This document shows positions 14,226 to 22,425 of a DNA stretch of 37,740 nucleotides, one piece after another. Positions within the stretch are counted from its first letter, which is position 1; each line of letters begins with the position of its first letter. A program made the translations under genes and the position numbers. The notes beneath the pieces are model-generated. The model saw only the letters and a list, made by a program, of their open reading frames with translations. It was not told where the DNA came from and did not search any database. Source of the stretch: DATKKK01 sp035542975 (lineage in GTDB: Archaea; Thermoproteota; Bathyarchaeia; Bathyarchaeales; Bathycorpusculaceae); the NCBI GenBank assembly GCA_035542975.1, contig DATKKK010000048.1:1-37740 (forward strand). Reading direction: 5' to 3'.

Positions 14226-16055
14226 ATGTGCGGTATTTTTGGCTGTATACTCAAAGACGGTAACGCTGCACCTGTAATACATGCAGGTTTGAAAAGGCTT
14301 GAATACCGAGGCTACGACTCGGTTGGAGAAGCAACGCTGTCGGATGGCAAGCTTTTCATAAAAAAGGAACAGGGAAAAATAGACGAGGTTCACAAGCTTC
14401 GTAACTTAGATGATTTGCCAGGCAACATAGGTGTTGGACACACACGGTGGGCTACACACGGCGCCCCATTGGAGGTTAACGCGCATCCGCATGTAGACTG
14501 CACTGGACAGATTGCCGTTGTCCACAACGGTATTATAGAGAACTTTTCTGAGTTGAAGCAGGAGCTAGAAGCTCGCGGTCACGTTTTCAAATCTAAAACA
14601 GACACCGAAGTAATTCCACATCTCATCGAAGAAACCTTGAAGAATAACCCATCATTGAGCGTTGCTGACGCCGTTCTTGAAACATTAAAAAGACTTGAAG
14701 GTTCATACGCAATCGCTGTGCTCGCTTCAAAGGAGCCTGCAAAGATAATATGCGCCAGAAAAGAAAGCCCGCTTGTTCTGGGAGTTAATGAAAACGCAAT
14801 CTACTGTGCCTCCGACATTCCAGCGTTTCTGCCCGTGACAAACAAGGCAGTCATCCTAGAGGATGGAGAGCTCGTTTCTCTTTCGTTGGAAGGTTATGAG
14901 ATAAAAAAGATTGCTGACTCAAAACCTGTCGCACGCGAACCGAAGCTTATTGATTGGACGCCTGAAATGGCCGTCAAACAAGGTTACCCACATTACATGA
15001 TTAAGGAGATTCATGAGCAACCCGCCACTTTAAGGAACACGTTGCGACTGCAAGAGCATTACCTAGACTTGATGGCTACTTTTCTAGACCGCGCCCGCGA
15101 AGTCTTCCTCGTTGCCTGCGGAACATCCTACCATGCTTGTTTGGCCTCTTCGTACATGTTCTCTAAACTTGCTTTTCTTGCCACTTACCCCGTGATTGCC
15201 TCTGAATTCGTCGAACAACATGGCAAATCAGTTAATATCGAAAGCACAATCCTGACCGTAAGCCAATCTGGCGAGACAGCTGACACACTTGCCGCTGTGA
15301 ACATCGCACGTCAAAGAGCCGCAACCGTCCTTGGATTAACCAACGTTATCGGCTCAACCTTGACCAGAGTTTCGCGAGTTTATATCGGCCAACAATCCGG
15401 TCCAGAAATAGGCGTGGCTGCAACTAAAACGTTCACTTCTCAACTCTCTGTTCTAGCTGGTTTGGCTCTCAGGCTTGCGAAGCAAAGAGGTAAAGTTTCT
15501 CAGGACGAGATGGACTTCTTAGCTGAGAGGTTGAAGAAGTTGCCCGACGTTGTTGGGACCATAATTCAGACGCAAGAAGAAAAAGCGAAACAGATTGCGA
15601 AAAAATACAAGGATGCAAAAGCCTTCTTCTTTCTTGGTCGTGGAATCAGCACGGCTACCGCTTATGAGGGCAGGCTTAAACTAATGGAAATAGCCTATGT
15701 TCCCGCCATGGCGTTTCCTGCTGGCGAAAGCAAGCATGGACCGATAAGTCTTGTGGAAGCTGGTTTTCCTGTCGTGTTCATCTGTCCGAAGGATGATACG
15801 CACAAGACTGTGGTTGGAAACGTTATGGAGATGAAGGCACGTGGCGCGTCAATAATCGCAATTGTTGAAGAGGGTGATGAAGAGATAAAGAGGCTTGCTG
15901 ATGACTACATTGAAGTTCCGAAAGGTGTTCCAGAAGTATTGTCACCCATACCCTACGTTGTACCGTTGCAGCTTTTGGCATACTACATGGCAGTGGAAAA
16001 AGGCTACAACCCAGATATGCCGCGGAACTTGGCAAAATCGGTCACTGTAAAATAG
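14226..16055 (+). CDS. glmS: Glutamine--fructose-6-phosphate aminotransferase (isomerising)
   Basis: This enzyme makes glucosamine 6-phosphate from fructose 6-phosphate and glutamine, the entry to amino-sugar and glycan synthesis. The 609-residue length is full. The N-terminal glutaminase has Cys2 as nucleophile (MCGIFG), then LEYRGYDS and GHTRWATHG. Two SIS sugar-isomerase domains follow (about 295-430 and 460-590), with VACGTSYHA, VSQSGETADT and FFLGRGIS. The C-terminus LAKSVTVK is the canonical ending. YRGYDSVG differs from the common YRGYDSAG by one residue. A T-run follows the gene. Confidence 0.97.
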   Translation: MCGIFGCILKDGNAAPVIHAGLKRLEYRGYDSVGEATLSDGKLFIKKEQGKIDEVHKLRNLDDLPGNIGVGHTRWATHGAPLEVNAHPHVDCTGQIAVVHNGIIENFSELKQELEARGHVFKSKTDTEVIPHLIEETLKNNPSLSVADAVLETLKRLEGSYAIAVLASKEPAKIICARKESPLVLGVNENAIYCASDIPAFLPVTNKAVILEDGELVSLSLEGYEIKKIADSKPVAREPKLIDWTPEMAVKQGYPHYMIKEIHEQPATLRNTLRLQEHYLDLMATFLDRAREVFLVACGTSYHACLASSYMFSKLAFLATYPVIASEFVEQHGKSVNIESTILTVSQSGETADTLAAVNIARQRAATVLGLTNVIGSTLTRVSRVYIGQQSGPEIGVAATKTFTSQLSVLAGLALRLAKQRGKVSQDEMDFLAERLKKLPDVVGTIIQTQEEKAKQIAKKYKDAKAFFFLGRGISTATAYEGRLKLMEIAYVPAMAFPAGESKHGPISLVEAGFPVVFICPKDDTHKTVVGNVMEMKARGASIIAIVEEGDEEIKRLADDYIEVPKGVPEVLSPIPYVVPLQLLAYYMAVEKGYNPDMPRNLAKSVTVK

Positions 16056-16065
16056 TCTTGTCTCC

Positions 16066-16071
16066 TTTTTT
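16066..16071 (+). terminator. T-run terminator after glmS
   Basis: TCTCCTTTTTTC follows the glmS stop codon by about 10 nt, with a second pyrimidine-rich patch (TCTTTCTTTC) just after. This suits archaeal T-run termination. The next gene, pcm, has its own AT-rich promoter region around 16095-16105. Confidence 0.4.
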
Positions 16072-16141
16072 CAAATCTTTCTTTCAAATGCAAATACGTT
16101 AAAAGTCAGCTTCCCACAATTACTATGTATGGTGCTCTGTT

Positions 16142-16819
16142 TTGGAGAACAACGACTGGGCAAAACTCGTTGAGAGACTAATTAAAGAAGAGATTCTGCG
16201 TTCGCCACGAGTTATCCAAGCCATGCGTGCCGTTCCTCGTGCAAAGTTTCTTCCCGAGAACATGCAAGCTTACAGCGCGGTAGACACGCCGCTTCCGATA
16301 GGTTTTGGGCAGACGGCTTCGGCGCCGCACATGGTTTCGATAATGAATGAAGCCTTGCAACTGGAAGTGGGTTGTAGCGTGTTAGAAATCGGTGCAGGTT
16401 CAGGCTGGCATGCTGCAACGATAGCGGAGATAATCGCCCCTAGCGGATCGCCCAGCAGCGAACGCGGTCACATTTTCACCATAGAAATAGTTAAAGAATT
16501 AGCGGATTTTGCCCGAAAGAACATAATGAAAGCGGGATACGGCGACCGCGTAACCATAACTCTGGGCGACGGCTCACTGGGTTACCCAGAAAAAGCTCCG
16601 TACGATCGGGTTTTGGTTACCGCTGCTGCACCTGAAATTCCTAAGCCTTTAATTGAACAGTTGAAGCCAAACGGTATAATGCTGATACCCGTGGGCAATA
16701 TTTCTCTATTTCAAAATTTGCTCAGAATCACGAAGGAAAGCAATGGAAAAATAAGGCAAGAAAACCTAGGTGGAGTAGCCTTCGTACCATTGACTGGTCG
16801 CTACGGCCACAATTTTTAG
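16142..16819 (+). CDS. pcm: Protein-L-isoaspartate O-methyltransferase
   Basis: This enzyme repairs aged proteins by methylating L-isoaspartyl residues. The 225 residues match the family. The diagnostic N-terminal region is AMRAVPRAKFLPENMQ and DTPLPIGFGQTASAPHM (substrate site), followed by SAM motif I VLEIGAGSGWHAA and the acidic FTIEIVKELADFARKN. The GYPEKAPYDRVLVTAAAPEI stretch is present, slightly extended before motif II (PSSERGH). The start is TTG, supported by GGTG about 8 nt upstream; no ATG is in frame nearby. It is convergent with trpB2. Confidence 0.95.
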   Translation: MENNDWAKLVERLIKEEILRSPRVIQAMRAVPRAKFLPENMQAYSAVDTPLPIGFGQTASAPHMVSIMNEALQLEVGCSVLEIGAGSGWHAATIAEIIAPSGSPSSERGHIFTIEIVKELADFARKNIMKAGYGDRVTITLGDGSLGYPEKAPYDRVLVTAAAPEIPKPLIEQLKPNGIMLIPVGNISLFQNLLRITKESNGKIRQENLGGVAFVPLTGRYGHNF

Positions 16820-16843
16820 GTTCAGTATTTAGTTTCTTTCTGG

Positions 16844-18145
16844 TTATTGGATTCCGAGTTTTTCTCTGTATGCATCTAAGTCCAGCCAACCGTGTCCGCT
16901 GATGTTCATGCATATCGCCTTTTCAGTTCCAGCCTTCTCAGCCTTTAATGCTTCGTCAATCCCTGCTCTGAGCGCGTAGCTTGATTCAGGTGCGGGCAAC
17001 CAGCCTTCGGTCTGCAGAAAGGTTCTTGCAGCCTCGAAGATTGATACCTCGTCTTGTGGATAAGCAACTGCCTTCACTATGTTGTGTTTTCTAAGCAAGC
17101 TTATGATGGGACCAGCCGCATGATAACGCAAACCATCAGCCCTGATCGGCATCATGTCTGACTTGTGTCCGAGCGTGTACATCTTCAGAAGCGGCGTGTG
17201 CTCGGCGACGTCGCCGAAGTCATACTTGTATTCCCCTTTAACGAGGTTAGGCGCTGCCTGCGACTGAGCCGCTAGAAACTCGCATTGCCGTTTGCCTTTC
17301 AAGACCTCTCCAATCATGGGCAAAGCGATTCCGCCAAAGTTGGAACCGCCACCTAGACAACCAACAATAAGGTCAGGTTTTTCGTCGATCATGTCAAATT
17401 GCTTAATGGTTTCCAGTCCAATCACTGATTGCTGCATCATCACATGGTTCAGGACTGAACCCAGACAGTACACACTTCCCTCGTGCGTTTCGGTGTATTC
17501 CAACCCTTCAGATATTGCAATGCCAAGCGAACCAGGACTGTTCGGGTTCTTGGAAAGAATTTCTCTGCCGGTTCTGGTTTCTTTGCTTGGTGAAGAATAA
17601 ACTTTTGCTCCTAACAGTTTCATCAAGCTTTTTCTGTCTATCTTCCAATCATAAACAGACTTAACCCAGAAGACCACGCACTCAAGGTTCAGAAGCTTCG
17701 CGGCATACGCGAGAGCCGTTCCCCATTGTCCTGCGCCTGTTTCTGTGCTCAGAGTCGTTTTTCCTTCCTTCATGGCGTAGTAAGCCTGCGCAATCGCCGT
17801 GTTAGTCTTATGAGAACCCGTTGGAGACAAATCTTCACGCTTATAGTATAATCTGGTTTTCTTCAATCCTAAGCGTTTTTCCAAGCGTTTCGCTCGGTAA
17901 AGTGGTCTTGGTCTACCCATGTGAACATAAAGCTCGCGAATTTCTTCAGGGATAGGAACCCAGCTTTGAGTCGACATTTCTTGACCAAGGCACTCTTTAA
18001 TCATAGTCTTGCCCAAGTACTCCATTCTTGACGGCCCGCTTTCAGGCTCCATTGGCGGCGGAAGTGGCTCGGGTAAATCGGGCATTATGTTGTACCATTT
18101 TGTTGGAAATTCATCAATTGGCAGAGCGATTTGATCTTTTTCCAT
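16844..18145 (-). CDS. trpB2: TrpB2-type tryptophan synthase beta-like protein
   Basis: This PLP enzyme makes tryptophan from indole (or indole released elsewhere) and serine; the TrpB2 group often acts without a TrpA partner. The chain is about 433 residues, longer than TrpB1. Visible are the N-terminal TrpB2 block KWYNIMPDLPEPLPPPM, the PLP lysine in GSHKTNTA, the GAGQWGTA motif and the glycine-rich phosphate loop CLGGGSNFGG. The ATG at 18145 is chosen for its SD GGTGA and its distance from a TATA near 18176; an upstream ATG at 18157 would add four residues. No other trp genes are nearby. Confidence 0.95.
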   Translation of the reverse strand: MEKDQIALPIDEFPTKWYNIMPDLPEPLPPPMEPESGPSRMEYLGKTMIKECLGQEMSTQSWVPIPEEIRELYVHMGRPRPLYRAKRLEKRLGLKKTRLYYKREDLSPTGSHKTNTAIAQAYYAMKEGKTTLSTETGAGQWGTALAYAAKLLNLECVVFWVKSVYDWKIDRKSLMKLLGAKVYSSPSKETRTGREILSKNPNSPGSLGIAISEGLEYTETHEGSVYCLGSVLNHVMMQQSVIGLETIKQFDMIDEKPDLIVGCLGGGSNFGGIALPMIGEVLKGKRQCEFLAAQSQAAPNLVKGEYKYDFGDVAEHTPLLKMYTLGHKSDMMPIRADGLRYHAAGPIISLLRKHNIVKAVAYPQDEVSIFEAARTFLQTEGWLPAPESSYALRAGIDEALKAEKAGTEKAICMNISGHGWLDLDAYREKLGIQ

Positions 18146-18232
18146 GACGGTCACCATATTTGAAGACGTATACCTATAACAGGTTCTGGATTAAAGACTT
18201 ACGCTAAGAGTTAATTGTAACGTGTTATGGTC

Positions 18233-19291
18233 TTATCCGAACCATTTTTCCAACGTTGTTTTTCCACGGCTTTTGGTGATGCCTTTTTGCATTCTTTCTA
18301 GGGCTTTTCTAACGCGGTCTTCTGAAAAGTCTCTTTCTCTGCAGATAAAATCCACCACACCTTCCGTGTCTGGTTCCAGCCATTCCAGCCTATAATTGTC
18401 AGTTACAGCTGGTTTCAGGAAAATCTCTCTGATTCGTTGAGGTTCAGTAGGAAACTCCGCATTTTCGATGTATGGCAGCGCTTTCTCCAGTGTTCCATGC
18501 TCTTTTATCAATTTTAAGGCAGTTTTAGGTCCTAAACCCTTTATGCCGTCTGGATTGAAGTCTGTTCCAATCAGTATACCAACATCAACTAGCTGCTCAC
18601 GAGTCAAACCACACTCAGTTAAAACCTGTTGCAGCTCAACTACTTCTGGCACAACTTCCACGTAGACGTTTTTGCTCGGCAATCGTCGTCGTCCAGAAAT
18701 CGTCACGTTCCTAATTAGCTTCGGCGCGCCGAAGAGCAAGCTGTCATAATCTTGGCTTGCACAGTAATCTGCGTCTCCACGTTTAGTAACATGCGCAGCT
18801 TGAGCTTCACCCTCGCTTGGCGCTTGAATCCACGGAATCCCCATGAGCTTCAGAAGTTTCTTGCTGTCTTCAGCCATGTAATCCTTCAAACGCGACGTAG
18901 CTTGTGCGTACACGCGTGCTTCTTCGATTTTTCCTTCCTTCAACGCCCGTTCATAATGCACTTGGGCTTCCTGTTTTACTTTTGCGCGCCTTTGGATTTC
19001 AATCTCTTTAAGTGCAGGTGGTGCTCCGTCAAAAACATAGATTGGTTTTATTCCCATCTCAACGAGGTTGCTCGTTCTGTAGAGCAGCCCACTTAAGTGG
19101 CTTGTGATTTTTCCGGTGCTGTCCTTTAAAGGCGTGCCGTCAGGCTGACGGATTATGGCTAGAAACTGATAGAGCGCGTTGTAGGCGTCTATGGCGATTG
19201 ATTTTCCGCCCAAGTCTTCAAGCTTTACTATTGTTTTCGGGACAAGGTCTCTGAGGTTTACGCCCAAGAAGGCACCGTTGAATAATGGCAT
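18233..19291 (-). CDS. fen: Flap endonuclease 1
   Basis: FEN1 removes 5' flaps during Okazaki-fragment maturation and long-patch repair. From ATG at 19291 it has 352 residues, the archaeal norm. The open frame reaches 19459, but that extension covers the promoter and lacks family similarity. The N-domain start is GVNLRDLVP with IAIDAYNALYQFL. The I-domain carboxylates are in APSEGEAQAAHV and DYCASQDYDSLLFG, then GILIGTDFNPDGIKGLGPKTALKLI supplies the remaining metal site and H2TH motif. The C-terminal KTTLEKWFG is a PIP box for PCNA. Divergent from the zinc-ribbon gene. Confidence 0.96.
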   Translation of the reverse strand: MPLFNGAFLGVNLRDLVPKTIVKLEDLGGKSIAIDAYNALYQFLAIIRQPDGTPLKDSTGKITSHLSGLLYRTSNLVEMGIKPIYVFDGAPPALKEIEIQRRAKVKQEAQVHYERALKEGKIEEARVYAQATSRLKDYMAEDSKKLLKLMGIPWIQAPSEGEAQAAHVTKRGDADYCASQDYDSLLFGAPKLIRNVTISGRRRLPSKNVYVEVVPEVVELQQVLTECGLTREQLVDVGILIGTDFNPDGIKGLGPKTALKLIKEHGTLEKALPYIENAEFPTEPQRIREIFLKPAVTDNYRLEWLEPDTEGVVDFICRERDFSEDRVRKALERMQKGITKSRGKTTLEKWFG

Positions 19292-19328
19292 CGAACTTCG
19301 ATAATAAACTTGCGAGGCAAAACATAGA

Positions 19329-19338
19329 AGATATAAGC
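19329..19338. promoter_or_regulatory. Shared TATA element between fen and the zinc-ribbon gene
   Basis: AGATATAAGC reads as a TATA box in either orientation (GCTTATATCT on the other strand). It is about 42 nt from the fen start (19291) and 47 nt from the preferred zinc-ribbon start (19380). The 88-nt gap has no second good TATA for either gene. Confidence 0.5.
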
Positions 19339-19379
19339 AAGCCTTACAATTTAAGAAACCGACATCAGGAATGGTCATT

Positions 19380-19568
19380 ATGACTGAAAAAGCGTCAACG
19401 ATAACCTTAATCACCTGCACAAGCTGTGGCAAACCAATCCCGCCAGGCGTCGAATCCACAAAATTCTTGTGCCCAAACTGTGGAGAAATTCAAATAAAAC
19501 GCTGCAATAAATGCCGAAAGTTCGGGCGAACGTACAAGTGTCCCAAATGCGGTTTCATAGGACCGTGA
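19380..19568 (+). CDS. Double zinc-ribbon protein next to EF-1 beta (COG2888-like)
   Basis: This small protein has eight cysteines in four CxxC pairs, at residues 13/16, 31/34, 42/45 and 54/57, giving two zinc ribbons (CTSCG, CPNCG, CNKC, CPKCG). It matches the archaeal zinc-finger/RNA-binding group that commonly precedes EF-1 beta. The ATG at 19380 is preferred because AGGA sits 9 nt upstream; an ATG at 19371 directly abuts AGGA. It is the first gene of a long forward block and lies 26 nt before EF-1 beta, so a link to translation is likely. Its exact role is unknown. Confidence 0.88.
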   Translation: MTEKASTITLITCTSCGKPIPPGVESTKFLCPNCGEIQIKRCNKCRKFGRTYKCPKCGFIGP

Positions 19569-19594
19569 ACCTAGAAAAAGATGGAGGCTTAAGA

Positions 19595-19870
19595 ATGGGT
19601 AGTGTGGTTATAACATACAAGATTTTTCCATCCGACATAACCGTCAATTTTGACGATTTGAAAAAGAGAATTGAAAACAACCTGCCAAAGTTTGCTGAAG
19701 TCTACGGTTATGGCGAAGAACCTGTTGCCTTCGGCTTGAAAGTCTTATTGGCTCAGTTCAAGTTTCCCGAAGACCAGACAGGCATATTAGAAGAGTTCGA
19801 AAAGAAACTGGAATCCTTAGAAGGTATAAGCCAACTGCAAACAGTTATGGTGCGCAGAACAAGCAGGTAA
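19595..19870 (+). CDS. ef1b: Archaeal translation elongation factor 1-beta
   Basis: This is the nucleotide-exchange factor for EF-1 alpha in archaeal translation. From ATG at 19595 it has 91 residues, the family length. Typical features are the start VVITYKIFPSDITVNFDDLK, the VYGYGEEPVAFGLKVL core and the C-terminal GISQLQTVMVRRTSR. The SD GGAGG lies 7 nt upstream. An upstream in-frame ATG at 19511 would overlap the zinc-ribbon gene and is rejected. It is followed 99 nt later by CDC48, which has its own TATA box. Confidence 0.95.
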   Translation: MGSVVITYKIFPSDITVNFDDLKKRIENNLPKFAEVYGYGEEPVAFGLKVLLAQFKFPEDQTGILEEFEKKLESLEGISQLQTVMVRRTSR

Positions 19871-19907
19871 CCTTGAATGGTTGCTTAAAACGTTTATGCT
19901 CAAGACA

Positions 19908-19916
19908 TTTATATAG
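19908..19916 (+). promoter_or_regulatory. TATA box of the cdc48 gene
   Basis: TTTATATAG is centred about 58 nt before the TTG start at 19970, predicting a leader of about 30 nt. That leader contains the SD-like GGGAAGTG at 19956-19963. Confidence 0.5.
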
Positions 19917-19969
19917 GAATTCACTCTCTTTCGAAACGTACGGTACGATAATTATGGGAAGTGCTCTAA

Positions 19970-22141
19970 TTGAGTGAAATACAATTACGTGTTGGTGACG
20001 CAAGACAAAGAGATGTTGGAAGAGGAATCGCCCGCATAGACCAGAAAACAATGCAGAAACTCGGCATATCAGCAGGCGACGTTGTCGAAATTGTTGGAAA
20101 AAGAACAACTTCCGCCATAGCTTGGCCAGCATACAGCGAAGACCAAAATCGTGACCTGCTGCGCATAGACGGTTTCACACGCAAAAACGCGGGCGTAGCC
20201 ATAAACGAGTATGTCGTTGTAAGACCAGCCAAGGTCAAAATCGCCCTCAGCCTTACCCTAGCGCCCGCAGACATGCGGCTGAATGTTGATGAAGATTTCA
20301 CGAATTTCGTGAGAAACCGGTTGATGGAGAGAACGTTGGTGGAAGGCGACACAACACTGGTTATGATGCTTGGGCACGCCATTCCCTTCATGGTAACGAA
20401 AACCCGTCCGCATGGAATAATAAAAGTTACGGCAGAAACTCGACTCAACATCTTGAATGAGCCGGCGCCTGAGGGCAAAGGCTTACCGCGAACAACATAC
20501 GAGGATATCGGCGGTTTACATGAGGAGATTCAAAGAGTACGCGAGATGGTTGAGCTTCCCCTTAGACATCCTGAGTTGTTCCAGAGGCTTGGAATAGAAC
20601 CGCCAAAAGGAGTGTTACTTCATGGTCCGCCTGGTTGTGGTAAGACGCTTTTGGCTAGAGCCGTGGCTAATGAGTCAGAAGCCAACTTCTTCTCGATAAA
20701 CGGGCCTGAAATCATGAGTAAATTCTACGGCGAGTCTGAAGCGCGTCTTAGAGAAATTTTCCAGCAGGCTCAGCAGAATGCGCCAAGCATAATCTTCATA
20801 GATGAGTTAGATGCAATCGCTCCTAAACGTGAAGAAGTAACAGGCGAGGTTGAAAGACGCGTGGTGGCTCAGCTTTTAGCGTTGATGGACGGCTTAGGCG
20901 GCAGAGGAAACGTGATAGTCATCGGCGCGACCAACAGACCTGGAGCTCTCGACCCAGCACTTCGTCGACCTGGCAGGTTCGATAGAGAAATCGAGATAGC
21001 AGTTCCCGACAAGACTGGAAGATATGAGATTATCCAGATTCACACGCGCGGAATGCCCCTAGCACAGGATGTTGACCTCAAGAAACTGTCTGACATAACC
21101 CACGGATATACGGGCGCTGATCTTTCTGCTTTAGGCAGAGAAACAGCCATGAAAGCTTTGCGCAGATATTTGCCGCAGATAAACCTTGAAGAAGAACGCA
21201 TACCGCCGAGTGTGCTAGAAAAGATGGAGGTAACTATGGAAGACTTTGTAAATGCCTACAAAGAAGTCACGCCGACTGCCATGCGAGAAGTTTACATTGA
21301 AGTCCCCACAGTGCATTGGGACGACATTGGCGGGTTGGACGGTGTCAAACAAGAGCTCAAGGAATCAGTTGAATGGCCTATAAAAACTCCAGAGATTTTC
21401 ACGAGGCTTGGAATTAAGCCGCCTAAGGGAATTTTGATTTATGGTCCGCCTGGTTGTGGTAAAACTTTGCTTGCTAGAGCGGTGGCAACTGAGAGTGAAG
21501 CTAACTTCATAACGATTAAGGGTCCCGAAGTGTTCTCAAAATGGGTCGGTGAATCTGAAAAGGCGATCAGAGAAGTTTTTAGGAAAGCTAGGATGGCGGC
21601 GCCTGCAGTGATTTTCTTCGATGAAATGGATTCGCTCGTGCCTCGTCGAGGTGCTGGGTTTTCAGACAGCGGCGTCTCGGAACGAGTCATTAGCCAGCTT
21701 TTGACGGAGATGGACGGCGTTGTAACTTTAGAAGATATCGTTATCATCGCGGCTACAAACAGACCTGACATGGTTGATCCCGCTGTTCTTCGTCCAGGCA
21801 GGTTTGACAGGCTGATCTATGTGCCTGAACCAGACGAGCAGAGTAGACTGCAGATTTTCAAGATTTACACTAAGGGCATGCCTTTGGCTAAGGACGTCGA
21901 TGTGACTACTTTGACAGCGATGTCGAAGGGTTATTCAGGTGCGGATATAGAGGCGTTGTGTCGAGAAGCAGCGATGATTGCGTTGAGAAGGGACGTTAAC
22001 TCGAAAGAGGTTAATATGAAGGATTTTCAAGATGCGATCAAGCGTGCTGGTCCTTCTGTCACACCGGACATGGAAAAGTGGTACAAAGGTTTCATGCAGC
22101 AGGTTCGGCAAGTGCAGAAACCTGCGACGCCAGTTTCATAA
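19970..22141 (+). CDS. cdc48: CDC48/VCP-like AAA+ ATPase
   Basis: This hexameric ATPase unfolds or remodels proteins, often feeding the archaeal proteasome. The 723 residues contain the N-domain (1-165: a double-psi barrel plus CDC48 domain 2) and two AAA+ modules. D1 has Walker A GPPGCGKT at 219-226 and Walker B IIFIDELDAI. D2 has Walker A at about 492-499 and Walker B VIFFDEMDSL. Each has its arginine-finger/second-region-of-homology block (ATNRPGALDPALRRPGRFD, ATNRPDMVDPAVLRPGRFD). The start is TTG. The C-terminus lacks an obvious HbYX proteasome-docking tail. The next gene follows after 15 nt. Confidence 0.97.
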   Translation: MSEIQLRVGDARQRDVGRGIARIDQKTMQKLGISAGDVVEIVGKRTTSAIAWPAYSEDQNRDLLRIDGFTRKNAGVAINEYVVVRPAKVKIALSLTLAPADMRLNVDEDFTNFVRNRLMERTLVEGDTTLVMMLGHAIPFMVTKTRPHGIIKVTAETRLNILNEPAPEGKGLPRTTYEDIGGLHEEIQRVREMVELPLRHPELFQRLGIEPPKGVLLHGPPGCGKTLLARAVANESEANFFSINGPEIMSKFYGESEARLREIFQQAQQNAPSIIFIDELDAIAPKREEVTGEVERRVVAQLLALMDGLGGRGNVIVIGATNRPGALDPALRRPGRFDREIEIAVPDKTGRYEIIQIHTRGMPLAQDVDLKKLSDITHGYTGADLSALGRETAMKALRRYLPQINLEEERIPPSVLEKMEVTMEDFVNAYKEVTPTAMREVYIEVPTVHWDDIGGLDGVKQELKESVEWPIKTPEIFTRLGIKPPKGILIYGPPGCGKTLLARAVATESEANFITIKGPEVFSKWVGESEKAIREVFRKARMAAPAVIFFDEMDSLVPRRGAGFSDSGVSERVISQLLTEMDGVVTLEDIVIIAATNRPDMVDPAVLRPGRFDRLIYVPEPDEQSRLQIFKIYTKGMPLAKDVDVTTLTAMSKGYSGADIEALCREAAMIALRRDVNSKEVNMKDFQDAIKRAGPSVTPDMEKWYKGFMQQVRQVQKPATPVS

Positions 22142-22156
22142 AGGGGATGTGTTTCG

Positions 22157-22390
22157 ATGCCTGCACCAGCTAAAATTTGGAAGACGCATCCTGCCTATTT
22201 TGTTGCCTTGGAGATTCTGAAAAAGAAAGGTGCAATGGCAGACACGGATCTTTTTGAGACTTTGAGTGAGGATTTTGCAGATTTAGGCTTTAAAGACTTT
22301 AATGAACTGCTAATGCGGTTGGAAATCAGTGGCAGAATCACCATTACATCGTTGACTCGTGGAAAACGGAGAGTCGAGCTTAAAGGATAA
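22157..22390 (+). CDS. Small winged-helix-like protein
   Basis: The 77-residue protein follows cdc48 by 15 nt with an SD-like GGGGATG. Its predicted layout is helix (HPAYFVALEILKKKG), helix (DTDLFETLSEDFADLG), recognition-like helix (FKDFNELLMRLEISG), then a two-stranded basic wing (ITITSLTRGKRRVELKG). This is a minimal winged helix. It could bind DNA or act as a protein adaptor for CDC48. It is likely part of the same transcript. I cannot name a characterised family. Confidence 0.75.
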   Translation: MPAPAKIWKTHPAYFVALEILKKKGAMADTDLFETLSEDFADLGFKDFNELLMRLEISGRITITSLTRGKRRVELKG

Positions 22391-22425
22391 GCGACGGAAT
22401 TAACTAAGCCACAAGTGTGCGTTGC

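Noticed and set aside
14029..14277. Forward 82-residue frame before and overlapping glmS
   Set aside because: It overlaps the glmS start in another frame, has no recognisable pattern and includes the AT-rich promoter region.
19292..19459. N-terminal extension of FEN1 by 56 residues
   Set aside because: It covers the TATA box and the divergent zinc-ribbon gene, and FEN1 proteins start at the MPLF...GVNLRDL block.
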